Source: WHSW01 sp963821025
Lineage (GTDB): Bacteria > Actinomycetota > Thermoleophilia > Solirubrobacterales > 70-9
Length of the DNA stretch: 64,000 bases
NCBI GenBank assembly: GCA_963821025.1
Contig: CAWGCG010000003.1
Coordinates: forward strand, 1,436,151-1,500,150
Reading direction: 5' to 3'
The notes under the pieces were generated by a model. It was not told the origin of the DNA, searched no databases, and saw only the letters and a program-made list of their open reading frames with translations. Positions 55,773 through 64,000 of this stretch are shown piece after piece (position 1 is the first letter of the stretch; each line of letters starts with the position of its first letter). The position numbers were made by a program, and so were the translations under genes.

Positions 55773-56825
55773 ATGCCCGCAAGCGAGAAACCGCCCCTCT
55801 CGGCGCTCGACCTTGCGATCGTCGGCGAGGGCTCGAGCCACGGCGAGGCGCTGCGTAACTCGGTGGACCTCGCGCGCACGCTCGAGCGGCTCGGCTACCG
55901 CCGCGACTGGGTCGCCGAGCATCACAACATGCCCGGGATCGCGAGTTCGGAGCCGGCGGTGCTGGCGGCGACGCTGGCGGCGAGCACGAAGACGCTGCGG
56001 ATCGGCTCCGGCGGGGTGATGCTCCCCAACCACGCGCCGCTCGTCATCGCCGAGCAGTTCGGGATGCTCGAGGCGCTTCACCCGGGGCGGATCGACCTCG
56101 GGATCGGCCGCGCCCCCGGCACCGACAGGGCCACCGCCGCGGCGCTACAGCGCTCGATCGAGGCGCTCACGGACGACGAGTTTCCCCGCCACCTGATGGA
56201 GCTGATCGGGTTCTTCGAGCAGGAGTTCCCCGATGGCCACCCCTACGCCCAGATCACGGCCGTGCCCGGTGCCGGCGACATGCCCGAGATCTGGCTCCTG
56301 GGCTCATCGGGTTACTCGGCGCAGCTCGCCGGGATGCTCGGCCTGCGCTTCTCCTTCGCCCACCACTTCATGCCCCGCAACACCGACGCCGCGCTCGAGC
56401 TCTACCGCAGCCAGTTTCGCCCTTCGGCGTACCTCGATCAGCCCCACGCGATGGTCGCGGTGGCGGCGATCGCTGCCACGGACCACGAGCGCGCCCGCTA
56501 CCTGGCCGGTCCGGCGCGGCTTTCGATGGCGCGCCTGCGCGCCGGGCGCCCGACCCGCTTTCCGACCAACGAGGAGGCGGCGGGGCACAAGTTCTCAGCC
56601 CAGGAGGAGGCGAGCGTCAGGCACCTCTCGGGCTCGGCGATGATCGGCAGCGCCGAGACCGTCGTCGCGAAGCTCGAGCAGTTCGCCGAGCGCACGGCGG
56701 CCGACGAGCTGATGATCACGACGATGGTCCATGGGCATGCCGACCGGATCCGAAGCTACGAGCTGATCGCCGAGGCGTGGCAGCAGGACTCGCCGCTCGC
56801 GGCGGCGGCCGAGGCGGCCGGCTGA
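55773..56825 (+). CDS. LLM-class flavin-dependent oxidoreductase
   Basis: A 350-residue bacterial-luciferase-like protein. Typical segments: ALDLAIVGEGSSHGEALRNSVDLAR, WVAEHHNMPGIASSEPAVLAATLAA, LRIGSGGVMLPNHAPLVIAEQFGMLEALHPGRIDLGIGRAPG (each described), and SGYSAQLAGMLGLRFSFAHHF. This matches the MsnO8/YhbW-like branch of unknown flavin monooxygenases. No F420 evidence beyond the fold. ATG 55773 follows a weak CAGACT box. It diverges from the flippase gene with a 52-bp gap. Confidence 0.92.
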   Translation: MPASEKPPLSALDLAIVGEGSSHGEALRNSVDLARTLERLGYRRDWVAEHHNMPGIASSEPAVLAATLAASTKTLRIGSGGVMLPNHAPLVIAEQFGMLEALHPGRIDLGIGRAPGTDRATAAALQRSIEALTDDEFPRHLMELIGFFEQEFPDGHPYAQITAVPGAGDMPEIWLLGSSGYSAQLAGMLGLRFSFAHHFMPRNTDAALELYRSQFRPSAYLDQPHAMVAVAAIAATDHERARYLAGPARLSMARLRAGRPTRFPTNEEAAGHKFSAQEEASVRHLSGSAMIGSAETVVAKLEQFAERTAADELMITTMVHGHADRIRSYELIAEAWQQDSPLAAAAEAAG

Positions 56826-56884
56826 GCCGTCGGCTCACACCGGCCGCGGGATCGTGAGATCGGGGCGCTAGCGCTAAGCCACTG

Positions 56885-56945
56885 GCCCTCGATCCCGGCG
56901 GTGGCGAGCGCCTCGTGCCAGGAGGTAGGAGCCGTCGAGGCAGAC
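56885..56945 (-). pseudogene. Relic of a SnoaL-like protein C-terminus
   Basis: On the minus strand, VCLDGSY then, after a one-base slip, SWHEALATAGIEG. This matches the end of the intact SnoaL-like gene at 61936-62340 (LDGYFSWKEALTAVGLDG) in most positions. No start, no upstream domain and no proper stop remain. It lies in the 199-bp gap between the LLM gene and the surface protein, where I see no other gene except a possible TAGGCT box at 56973-56978. Confidence 0.35.
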
Positions 56946-57024
56946 AGGTTGAGCAGCCTCCGACCGATGGCATAGGCTGTCAGCACGAATCCGGGGGTCA
57001 TTACGGACCAAGGGCGGTGAATTG

Positions 57025-59261
57025 ATGAGCGGTTCTTTCTTCGAGCGGCGGCCTCGAGCTTCATCGCGACCGAGACACCGCCGTCCGGTGGGGGCCGCGT
57101 TGCTGGCGATCATCGCCGTGGCCGCCGTCGCCGGCCCGTCCACTGCCGAGGCGCGGGCCCGCAGCACCAGCCTCGAGGTGACGATCGCCGCCCGGGTCTG
57201 CCCGACCTACGAGTCGATCAGCGCCAACCGGGCGCGAAACGACATCCAGGAGAGCCTCCGCGACCTCGGTGAGAACACGCGCTACCAGGCGGGCGAGGCG
57301 ATCGACCCGAAGATCGAGGCCGACGCCCAGGCGGCCTGCTCACCGCTGCCGGCCTGGGATTTCACCCTCGGCACCGGGATCAAGACCCGTGCCGTCTCCG
57401 GGCCCTGGGGCTCGCTCTCGATCGTCACCGACCCCTATTCGACCGCGATCAGGACCGAGGACTCCGTCCCGCTGCTCGACCCCGACGGCGCTCCGACGGG
57501 CAAGCAGATCCGCGGCGCGACCACGATCGAGCTCACCGGCGCGCAGGCAGTGCGGGCGGCGAGTCCCTCGCGGCTTTGGATCCAGGGCGGCACCCCGACA
57601 GATCCGATTCTCGACCAGATCTATCCGAGCCAGTACGGCTTCGGTGCGCTTCGCTGCGGGATCGACAACCTCAACGGCGACAACGTCGAGTGGATCTCCT
57701 ACCCGACCGGGGCGCGCCACGTCTTCTGCTACGCCTATTACGTGCAGCCGCCCCCGACGAGCGGCACGATCGTGATCCGCAAGCAGACCTCCCGCACCGA
57801 GGCGCCGCAGACGTTCGAGTTCTCGGGCAACCTCTCGTTCAACCCCGGAGGGCAGTTCAACCTCACCGCCTCGGACTCGAAGCCGAGCCAGCGCAGCTTC
57901 ATCCGCGCCGAGACCACTCCGGACGCCGAGCCCTGGAGGGTCCGCGAGGACGTGCCCAAGGGCTGGAAGCTCGACGCGATCGAGTGCGCGTCGCAGAGCG
58001 GGGAGAGCACGACGCAGACCAACCTCGGCGAGGCCCGGGCGACAATCGATCTCGCCGCGGGCGACCTGGTCACCTGCACCTACACCGACCGCCGGATCCC
58101 GAAGCCCGGAACGCTGACGATCCAGAAGGTCACCAACGGGGGCGTGGGCGAGTTCAAGTTCGAGGTCGAGGGCGGCGAGGGCCCGCCGCGCGAGGCCCGG
58201 GCGACGACCACCGAGGAGGGGGTCGAGGTCGCCGCCGATCCCTCGCCGATCTCGCTCGACCCCGGTGAGTACAGGATCACCGAGAAGCTGCCGGATTCCA
58301 CCCGCGGCCGCTGGGAGCTGGCCGAGGTCACCTGCAACGACGAGCAGCGAAACCCCAACGAGCCGGTCCGGATCGAGGTCACCGAGGCGAGCGCCGACCT
58401 GTGCACGTTCCGCAACCGCTTCACCCCCAAGGGCTCGATCACGATCGACAAGGTCACGCTGGGCGCGGTCGGGACCGCCGGCTTCGTCGTCTCGCCCACC
58501 GACGAGCCCGACGTCGAGCTGCTCAAGTCGGCGACCACCGAGAAAAAGGGCAAGCCCGCGCGCGCGACCGGCGACCCGACCGATCCGCTGGCGCTCGGCA
58601 CCTACGTGATCCAGGAGACCTCGCCGACCGAGCCGATCGGGACCTGGAGCCTCTCGGCTGTGAGCTGCAACGGCAAGCCGCAGCCCTTCGACCGGGGACA
58701 GATCCGGGTCGAATTTGACCCGCGAGAACCCCGACGCCAACTGCGAGTTCACGAACTCGTTCAAGCCCAAGATCGTGCCTCCGGGACCCCCCGGCGAGGG
58801 CTCGGCCGATCTGCGGCTGAAGAAGAGCGTCCGCCCCCGGAGTTGGTCGCCGGCGACGTCGCCCGCTACCGGGTCGAGGTGACCAACCTCGGCCCCGATC
58901 GCGCCGAGGGCGTCTTCGTCCAGGAGGCAGCTGGAGCCGGCGGGCGTGAAGCTGCTCAGCGCGCAGCACGAGCCAGGGCAGCTGCCGCGCGGGGCCGCCG
59001 CCGATCTGCGAGCTCGGCTCGCTCGACCCGGGCCAGACGGCGACGATCACCGTCCGGGCGCGAGTGAACAAGCCCGGCAAGGCGCGCAACATCGCGGTGG
59101 TCGGCAGCGAGACCAACGATCCGAACTTGGCCAACAACAGCGACGGCGCCCGGGTCTCGGTGAGCGAGCCGGGCGAGGTCGAAGCCGAGACGGGCGCCGG
59201 AGGCGGTCCGCCGTTTGCGCCGTGCCCGCGCGCGACTAGCGGACCCTTGCCGAGGTGCTGA
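57025..59261 (+). CDS. Large secreted repeat protein (prealbumin-like repeats, DUF11-type end), several frameshifts
   Basis: About 745 residues if joined. Signal peptide (GAALLAIIAVAAVAGPSTAEA), then a 230-residue N-terminal domain with paired Cys, followed by three similar beta-sandwich repeats beginning GTIVIRKQT, GTLTIQKVTNGG and GSITIDKVTLG, each with a CxxxxR/CTYTD-like Cys. A DUF11-like domain follows (ARYRVEVTNLGPDRAEGVFV, TATITVRARVNKPGKARNIAVV, NDPNLANNSD). The frame breaks near 58715, 58830, 58930 and 58990, while the coded domains remain recognisable. No LPxTG or membrane anchor is seen. Probably an exported adhesin or surface structural protein. Confidence 0.75.
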
Positions 59262-59277
59262 CGACGCGAGCCGCGCT

Positions 59278-60519
59278 CTAGTCGTCGGCGCCCGCGGTGA
59301 TCGGCGCTCCGGCGCCGAGCGGCGGCGGGCTCGACGGCTCCTCCGCCTCCCCATCGAGTCTGCCCGATAGCACCAGCGCCAGCGCGGCGATCGCGATCAG
59401 CGCGGCGCCGTAGATCTCGGCGGTCTCGCGCAGGCCGAGCTGGGTCACCGCGATCCCGGCGAGGATCGCGGGGATGCTGAAGGCGAGGTAGGAGACGGCG
59501 AGCACCGCCGAGACCACGCCGGCGCGCTGGTCTGTGGGGGCGCGCAGGCTGAGCGCGCGAAAGACGCCGGCGAACGCAGGGCCGAAGCCGAGCCCGGCGA
59601 CTGCGGCCCCGGCCAGGAAGAGCGCGCTCGACTCGATCGCGAGCGAGATCAGGGTGATGGCGACGCCGGCGATCAAGGCGACCAGCCCGCCGCGCGCGGT
59701 GGCCCGTGGGGAGACGTCGCGCAGGACGACCGCCATCACCGCGCTGACGCCGGCGATGACGAAGATCGGCAGCCCGCCGGCGAGGTGGCTCGACTGGCCG
59801 AGCACGCCGGCGGTCAGCGAGGCCCCGAGCGAGAGGATCAGCCCGCCGAGCGCCCAGGTCGCGCCGAGGCTGGGAAGGGCGGCGACGAACGCTGCCCGCA
59901 CCTGCGGAGGGACCGCGACCTGCGGGCGAAGCGCGCTGCGCCAGCGCCCGTCGCTCGCGACCGTCTCCGGGATCGCGACCACGGCGGCGATCGCAATCGC
60001 GAAGCCCGCAACCAGGAGCCAGAAGACGAACCGGGTCGGGTCGGGTCCGTAGTCGACCAGCAGGCCGGCGGCGAGCGCGCCGAAGGCGAGGCCGCTCATC
60101 GGCGCGACGACGCCCATCAGCGGGCCGAGCCATGGTCGAGCTCGCGGCGCCAGGTCGATCAGCGCGGCGCTGAGCGCGCCCATCGCGGTCCCGGTCGCGA
60201 GCCCCTGGAGGATCCGCGCACAGAACAGCCAGCCGACCCCGTCGGCGCCGGCGAAGGCGAGCATCGCCGCGATCTGAACGGCGAGCGCCGCCAGCAGCGT
60301 CGGCCGGCGCCCGATGTGGTCGGAGATCGAGCCGACGACCAGGAGCGCCGCCAGCAGCGCGATCGCATAGACGGCGAAGACGCTGGTCAGGGTGATCGAG
60401 GAAAAGCCCCATTGGTCCTGGTAGACGACGTAGAGCGGCGAGGGCACGCTGGAGGCGAACAGCAGCGCGCCGAGGATCGCCGCCAGGACCCAGAATGAGG
60501 TGGCCGTTCGCAGTTTCAT
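59278..60519 (-). CDS. MFS transporter (drug-efflux-like)
   Basis: A 413-residue, 12-helix transporter. The loop between helices 2 and 3 reads GSISDHIGRRPTLLAAL (MFS motif A), and CARILQGLATGTAMGALSAAL is the helix-4/5 motif. Without a solute-binding domain it resembles YcaD/drug efflux members. ATG 60519 is preferred; a GTG two codons upstream is also possible. Convergent with the surface protein gene (16 bp between stops). Confidence 0.92.
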   Translation of the reverse strand: MKLRTATSFWVLAAILGALLFASSVPSPLYVVYQDQWGFSSITLTSVFAVYAIALLAALLVVGSISDHIGRRPTLLAALAVQIAAMLAFAGADGVGWLFCARILQGLATGTAMGALSAALIDLAPRARPWLGPLMGVVAPMSGLAFGALAAGLLVDYGPDPTRFVFWLLVAGFAIAIAAVVAIPETVASDGRWRSALRPQVAVPPQVRAAFVAALPSLGATWALGGLILSLGASLTAGVLGQSSHLAGGLPIFVIAGVSAVMAVVLRDVSPRATARGGLVALIAGVAITLISLAIESSALFLAGAAVAGLGFGPAFAGVFRALSLRAPTDQRAGVVSAVLAVSYLAFSIPAILAGIAVTQLGLRETAEIYGAALIAIAALALVLSGRLDGEAEEPSSPPPLGAGAPITAGADD

Positions 60520-60532
60520 CGCCACCTATGGG

Positions 60533-61900
60533 TTAGCAGGGTGGGGAGAGCGATGGTGCGAGTCGCTCCCATGTCTCGGCCACGCGCAACGCGGTCTCCT
60601 CGCGGAAGCGCGCCGCCATGACCTGCAGCCCGATCGGTAGCCCGCGGCCGTCGATACCGCAGGGGACCGATACCGCCGGCTGGCCGGTGAGGTTTGCCGG
60701 CAGGCAGAAGCTGCACCAGTCGTCATGGAGCGAATCGATCGCCTGGCCGTCGATCTCGGCCGGGGCCGTGAGCCCCAGCGGTAGCGCGGTGAGCTGCATC
60801 GAGGGACAGAGCAGGACGTCGAAGTCCTCGAAGAAGGCGTCCCAGGCGGCCGTGTAGGCGCGGCGCTCCTCGATCGCATCGCGATGGTCGGCGGCGGTGA
60901 GGTGAGCGCCGCCCTCGAGTAGCGCGACCGTGTCGGCGGCGACGCGCTCGGGCTGGTCCTCGACGATCGGGTGGTAGGAAGCGAAGCCCTCGATCAGCGC
61001 GATCCGCGTCCAGAGCTCGTTCGGGTTCCCGGTCGGCGGAGCGGCCTCCTCGACCACCGATCCGGCCTCCTCGAGCGTCGCGATCGCGGCGTCGAAGGCG
61101 GTTCGGACGTCGGGCTCGACCGGGGCGAAGCCGAGATCGACGCTGTATGCGATCCGCGGCGGATCATCTGAGCCGCTGATCGCCGGGGCCGGCGTCACCG
61201 CGGGATCAGCCGGATGAGGCCCGGCGAGCAGGTCGGCGCAGAGCCGCAGGTCTCTGACCGACCGTGCCAGCGGGCCGTTGACCGAGAGTGTCGGCCAGCC
61301 CGGAAACCCGGGGCCGTCGGGAATCCGGCCGTAGGTCGGCTTCAGGCCGGCGACCCCGCAGAACGACGCCGGGATCCGGATCGAGCCCCCGCCGTCGGAC
61401 CCGAGCGCCAACGGGGTCATCCGGGCGGCCACGGCTGCCGCGGCGCCCCCGCTCGAGCCGCCGGGCGTCCGCTCGAGGTCCCAGGGGTTGCGTGTGACCC
61501 CGTAGACCTCGTTCTCGGTCACGCCTCGCAGGCAGAACTCGGGGTTGTTCGTCTTGCCGACCAGGATCGCTCCCGCTCGCTCCATGCGCTCGACCACCGC
61601 CGCGTCCGCGTTCGGAACGAAGTCCCTGAGCGCCGCGCAGCCGTTGGTCGCCGGCGCGCCGGCGACCCAGGTGACGTCCTTGACCGAAAACGGGACCCCG
61701 CACAGAGGCCCGACCTCGTCGCCGCGCATCAGCTCCGCCTGCGCCTGGTCCGCCGCGGCGCGGGCCCGGTCGGCGAGCACGACCGTGTGTGCGTTCAGCG
61801 ACCGATCGAGGCGCTCGATCCGCTCGAGCGTCGCCTCGAGCACCTCGAGCGGTGAGATGCTGCGCTCGCGGATCGACGCCGCCAGCGCTGTCGCATCCAT
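60533..61900 (-). CDS. Amidase signature family enzyme
   Basis: A 455-residue amidase. Catalytic Lys in GVPFSVKDVTW, cis-Ser in LGSDGGGSIRIPASFCG, nucleophile Ser in RTPGGSSGGAAAAVAA; the triad is complete. The C-terminal half (CLPANLTGQPAVSVPCGI) matches amidases of the GatA-like group without GatB/C partners, so it is a stand-alone hydrolase. ATG 61900 or GTG 61918 are both possible. It follows the SnoaL-like gene on the same strand. Confidence 0.93.
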   Translation of the reverse strand: MDATALAASIRERSISPLEVLEATLERIERLDRSLNAHTVVLADRARAAADQAQAELMRGDEVGPLCGVPFSVKDVTWVAGAPATNGCAALRDFVPNADAAVVERMERAGAILVGKTNNPEFCLRGVTENEVYGVTRNPWDLERTPGGSSGGAAAAVAARMTPLALGSDGGGSIRIPASFCGVAGLKPTYGRIPDGPGFPGWPTLSVNGPLARSVRDLRLCADLLAGPHPADPAVTPAPAISGSDDPPRIAYSVDLGFAPVEPDVRTAFDAAIATLEEAGSVVEEAAPPTGNPNELWTRIALIEGFASYHPIVEDQPERVAADTVALLEGGAHLTAADHRDAIEERRAYTAAWDAFFEDFDVLLCPSMQLTALPLGLTAPAEIDGQAIDSLHDDWCSFCLPANLTGQPAVSVPCGIDGRGLPIGLQVMAARFREETALRVAETWERLAPSLSPPC

Positions 61901-61935
61901 CTCGGCCGGCTCGTCCACCTCGGGCGTGAGGTCGG

Positions 61936-62340
61936 CTAGGCCGCGGATCCGTCGAGACCGACGGCGGTGAGCGCCTCTTTCCAGGAGAAATATCCGTCGA
62001 GCCCGATGATCTTCTCGTCGCGAAAGGTGAACACGCAGCCGATCGCCTGATCGATCCACATTCCGCCGTGCTTGACCCGGCCGCGGTGGTAGTAGAGGCC
62101 GACGATGCGCTCGTCGCCGGCGTCGATCACCCGCTGCTCGTCCCAGTGATACTCGTCGAAGCCCTCGCGCCAGGCGCCCAGCGCCTCCTCTAGACCCTTC
62201 TTGCCGTGGTAGACGGAGTCGTCGGGCCACTCCGACGGCATCCGCAGCACGACCTCGTCGTCGTAGAAGCGCGGCCAGTCGCCGCCCGAGTTGAACTCGG
62301 CATTGAGGTCGCGGAGGATCTGGACCTGGGCATCGGACAT
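61936..62340 (-). CDS. SnoaL/NTF2-like protein
   Basis: A 134-residue cone-fold protein: helix MSDAQVQILRDLNAEFNSG, then YDDEVVLRMPSEWPDD, YHGKKGLEEALGAWREGF and the final sheet CVFTFRDEKIIGLDGYFSWKEAL (described). Members act as polyketide cyclases or bind small molecules. No active-site claim can be made. First gene of a unit with the amidase. A relic of a related gene lies at 56885. Confidence 0.85.
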   Translation of the reverse strand: MSDAQVQILRDLNAEFNSGGDWPRFYDDEVVLRMPSEWPDDSVYHGKKGLEEALGAWREGFDEYHWDEQRVIDAGDERIVGLYYHRGRVKHGGMWIDQAIGCVFTFRDEKIIGLDGYFSWKEALTAVGLDGSAA

Positions 62341-62386
62341 TCGCGGACCCAGTATCGCGCGGCCGGCGCGAGCGTGGCCGGCGGAC

Positions 62387-62392
62387 TAGGAT
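62387..62392 (+). promoter_or_regulatory. Candidate -10 box TAGGAT, leaderless membrane-protein gene
   Basis: TAGGAT lies 6 nt before GTG 62399. No ribosome site is present, so a leaderless transcript is likely. Confidence 0.4.
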
Positions 62393-62398
62393 CGGGCC

Positions 62399-63184
62399 GT
62401 GTCTGGGTTCCGGATCGGTCTGATCGTCGCCGCGCTGGCGTCGCTGGTGCTGACCGTCGCTTTCGTCAATCAGGCGCCCTGGGCGACCGATCTGTGGCCG
62501 TGGCCGGTGACACCGCTCTCCTACATCTTCATCGGCTCGATCCTCGCCGCGATCGCGCTCCCGGTGCTCTGGCTCGCGGTCACCGGCGAGCTCGCGGCGA
62601 TGCAGGCGGGCGCGATCGACCTCGCGGTCACCTATGGCGGGATCACCGTGTATCTGGTGACGGTCACCGGCGACCCCGGCCAGCCCGCGCTCGGCCCCTA
62701 CATCGCCGTCTTCGCGGTCGGCTTCGTCGGGATGATCTTCACCGTCGCGCGCTCCCGCCGGATCGAGTGGGTGGATCCCCGCCCGATGCCCTCGGTGGTG
62801 CGTGGCTCCTTCGCCGTCTTCGCGGTGATGCTGGTGGCGTTCGGGACCGCGCTCGCCTTTCACGCCGACGTCTTTCCCTGGGACCTGGGCTCAGAGACCT
62901 CGGTCCTGTTCGGCTTCATCTACCTCGGCGCCGCCGCCTACTTCCTCTGGGGCTTCCTGCATCCGAGCTGGCCCAACGCCGCCGGCCAGCTGATCGGCTT
63001 CCTCGCCTACGACCTGGTGTTGATCGGGCCGTTCGTAGATCAGTTCAGCGAGGTCAGCGGCGGCAAGGTCACCAGCCTGATCGTCTACACCGCCTTCCTC
63101 GCCTACAGCGCCGGGCTGGGCTTCTATTACCTGTTCGTCAACGACGCGACGCGGCTCGGCGCCGCGCCGCCTCAGTCCTCGTAG
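62399..63184 (+). CDS. Hypothetical seven-helix membrane protein
   Basis: A 261-residue protein with about seven hydrophobic segments (LIVAALASLVLTVAFV, SYIFIGSILAAIALPVLWL, YIAVFAVGFVGMIF, FAVFAVMLVAFGTALAF, LFGFIYLGAAAYFLWGF, LIGFLAYDLVLIGPF, and the last before FVNDATRLG). No transport or enzyme motif is recognised. GTG start with a leaderless -10 box. Its end overlaps the convergent VOC gene by 13 bp. Confidence 0.75.
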   Translation: MSGFRIGLIVAALASLVLTVAFVNQAPWATDLWPWPVTPLSYIFIGSILAAIALPVLWLAVTGELAAMQAGAIDLAVTYGGITVYLVTVTGDPGQPALGPYIAVFAVGFVGMIFTVARSRRIEWVDPRPMPSVVRGSFAVFAVMLVAFGTALAFHADVFPWDLGSETSVLFGFIYLGAAAYFLWGFLHPSWPNAAGQLIGFLAYDLVLIGPFVDQFSEVSGGKVTSLIVYTAFLAYSAGLGFYYLFVNDATRLGAAPPQSS

Positions 63185-63534
63185 GGCGCGTAGCGGCTGT
63201 GGAGCATCAGGTCGTTGCCGTCGGGGTCGTTGAAGAACGCCATGTGGCAGACGCCTGTGTCGAGCGTGTCGCCCATGAACTCGACCCCCTTGCCCTCGAG
63301 CTCCGAGCGCGCCTCGGCCATGTCGTCGACGTGCAGCGCCAGGTGGCCGTTCTTCGACGGCCCGAACTCCATCCCGAACTGCGTCGGCTCGTAGATCCCG
63401 AGGCAGGTGTCACCGGCCCAGCACTCGAATTTGCTGTGGTCGTCGGGCCGCAGCCCGAGCGTGTCGACGTAGAAGCCCCGCGAGCGCTCGGCGTCGGTCG
63501 ACGGGACCGCGACGAAGTCGATCTTGGTGATCAT
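63172..63534 (-). CDS. VOC family protein
   Basis: A 120-residue VOC domain. Starts IDFVAVPSTDAERSRGFYVDTLG, with NGHLALHVDDMAEARSELEGKG and a final MAFFNDPDGNDLMLHSRYAPYED (each described), which contains the usual last metal-site Glu/His region. ATG 63534 has the ribosome site GGAG 6 nt upstream and is preferred to a longer start. Function not assigned. Confidence 0.9.
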   Translation of the reverse strand: MITKIDFVAVPSTDAERSRGFYVDTLGLRPDDHSKFECWAGDTCLGIYEPTQFGMEFGPSKNGHLALHVDDMAEARSELEGKGVEFMGDTLDTGVCHMAFFNDPDGNDLMLHSRYAPYED

Positions 63535-63590
63535 CGTTTCTCCTTCGAGTCGTTTCGGTCCCACAACCTATGACGCCCGGCGCGAGTTCA

Positions 63591-63596
63591 TAGACT
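63591..63596 (+). promoter_or_regulatory. Candidate -10 box TAGACT of the PPOX gene
   Basis: TAGACT lies 8 nt before ATG 63605, with no ribosome site, the usual leaderless layout in this window. Confidence 0.4.
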
Positions 63597-63604
63597 CGGC
63601 GCCC

Positions 63605-64000
63605 ATGGACGGACTCGATCCCGCGGTCACCTCGCTGCTCCAGGGCCCGAACTTCGTCAGCCTCGCGACGCTCACCGCCGACGGCGCGCCGCACGCGACC
63701 ACCGTCTGGGCGGACGGTCGAGGACGGCCGGCCCTGCTTCTTCACCCAGCCCGACTCGTTCAAGGCCCGCAACATCGCCCGCGACCCGCGCGTCGCGATC
63801 ACGGTCACCGACCGCGACAACCCCTACCGCAACGGCCAGCTGCGCGGCGCGGTCACCGAGACGGTCGAGGGCGACGCCGCGCTCGAGATCATCGACCGGA
63901 TGTCGCGCAAGTACACCGGCGCCGACTTCCCGATGCGCTCCGGCGTCGTCTACCTGATCGAGGTCGAGAGCTCGCGGTTCACGGAGCTGCCGTTCGCCGA
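63605..64000 (+). CDS. PPOX/pyridoxamine 5'-phosphate oxidase-fold flavoprotein, frameshifted and cut at the right edge
   Basis: A split-barrel PPOX-class protein (FMN or F420 dependent). LLQGPNFVSLATLTADGAPHATTVWAD is the family N-terminus. One extra base near 63713 moves the frame to VEDGRPCFFTQPDSFKARNIARDPRVAITVTDRDNP, the ordinary continuation (both described). The frame then runs off the window at 64000 (SSRFTELPFAE). Such proteins reduce small quinones, biliverdin or coenzyme-like compounds. The break is probably an indel. Confidence 0.85.
   Translation, partial: MDGLDPAVTSLLQGPNFVSLATLTADGAPHATTVWADGRGRPALLLHPARLVQGPQHRPRPARRDHGHRPRQPLPQRPAARRGHRDGRGRRRARDHRPDVAQVHRRRLPDALRRRLPDRGRELAVHGAAVRR

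Noticed and set aside
58523..60412. Minus-strand frame spanning the surface protein end and MFS gene
   Set aside because: It reads the MFS gene in the wrong frame; the 59278-60519 frame carries all transporter motifs.

Overview
The window is about 64 kb of very GC-rich, gene-dense DNA. It has short intergenic gaps, many GTG/TTG starts, many 4-bp stop/start overlaps (GTGA, ATGA, TTGA) and a frequent TANNNT box 6-9 nt before a start codon, which points to leaderless transcripts. With the gene content (large GltB, type III glutamine synthetase, UPF0104 flippases, DUF2294, GH25, many SDR and VOC proteins) this suggests an actinobacterium, most plausibly of the Thermoleophilia/Solirubrobacterales. 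That placement is inference. I saw no rRNA, tRNA, CRISPR array, insertion sequence or prophage.

Layout. 0-12 kb: ammonium assimilation and gamma-glutamyl metabolism (gltB, gltD, a GCS2-type ligase, a class-I amidotransferase-like hydrolase, type III glutamine synthetase). 11.7-17.6 kb: a zinc-ribbon protein and a DEAD-box helicase that share a 5' leader element, a Na+/H+ antiporter, a DUF2294 protein and typA. 17.7-25.5 kb (minus): zwf, a PatB-type aminotransferase and an amidohydrolase, coupled by stop/start overlaps, then a lipoprotein, a MATE exporter and CorA. 25.5-34.5 kb: housekeeping and orphan genes (MBL hydrolase, NERD protein, PepF, AlkZ-like protein, a SprT-like/HesB-like composite ORF, flippase, SDR, GH25 lysozyme).

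34.5-48.0 kb is the most system-like part. A minus-strand operon (fused peptide ABC ATPase, permease, binding lipoprotein, permease, quinone-oxidoreductase-like protein, two SDRs) is divergent from a plus-strand operon (MBL hydrolase, Lrp/AsnC regulator, a LysA-like PLP decarboxylase fused to a VOC domain, a phosphotriesterase-like hydrolase, a sarcosine-oxidase-like flavoprotein). The roughly 115-bp AT-richer gap holds two good promoters and an 8-bp inverted repeat over the plus-strand start site. I read this as an Lrp-controlled uptake and catabolic module for an amino-acid- or peptide-like compound. The substrate is unknown.

48-64 kb: a secreted GH15 glucoamylase, an ABC-2 exporter and a VOC protein whose promoters share a MerR-type 19-bp-spacer layout, a NmrA-like protein, another flippase, an LLM flavoprotein, a large secreted repeat protein, an MFS exporter, an amidase, small VOC/SnoaL proteins and a truncated PPOX flavoprotein at the right edge.

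Caution: at least eight genes carry single-base frameshifts with well-preserved coding on both sides (gltD, amidohydrolase, patB, MBL at 42.5 kb, SDR at 50.3 kb, surface protein at 57 kb, PPOX at 63.6 kb). Clusters of this kind in intact-looking genes are more likely assembly or sequencing indels than real decay.
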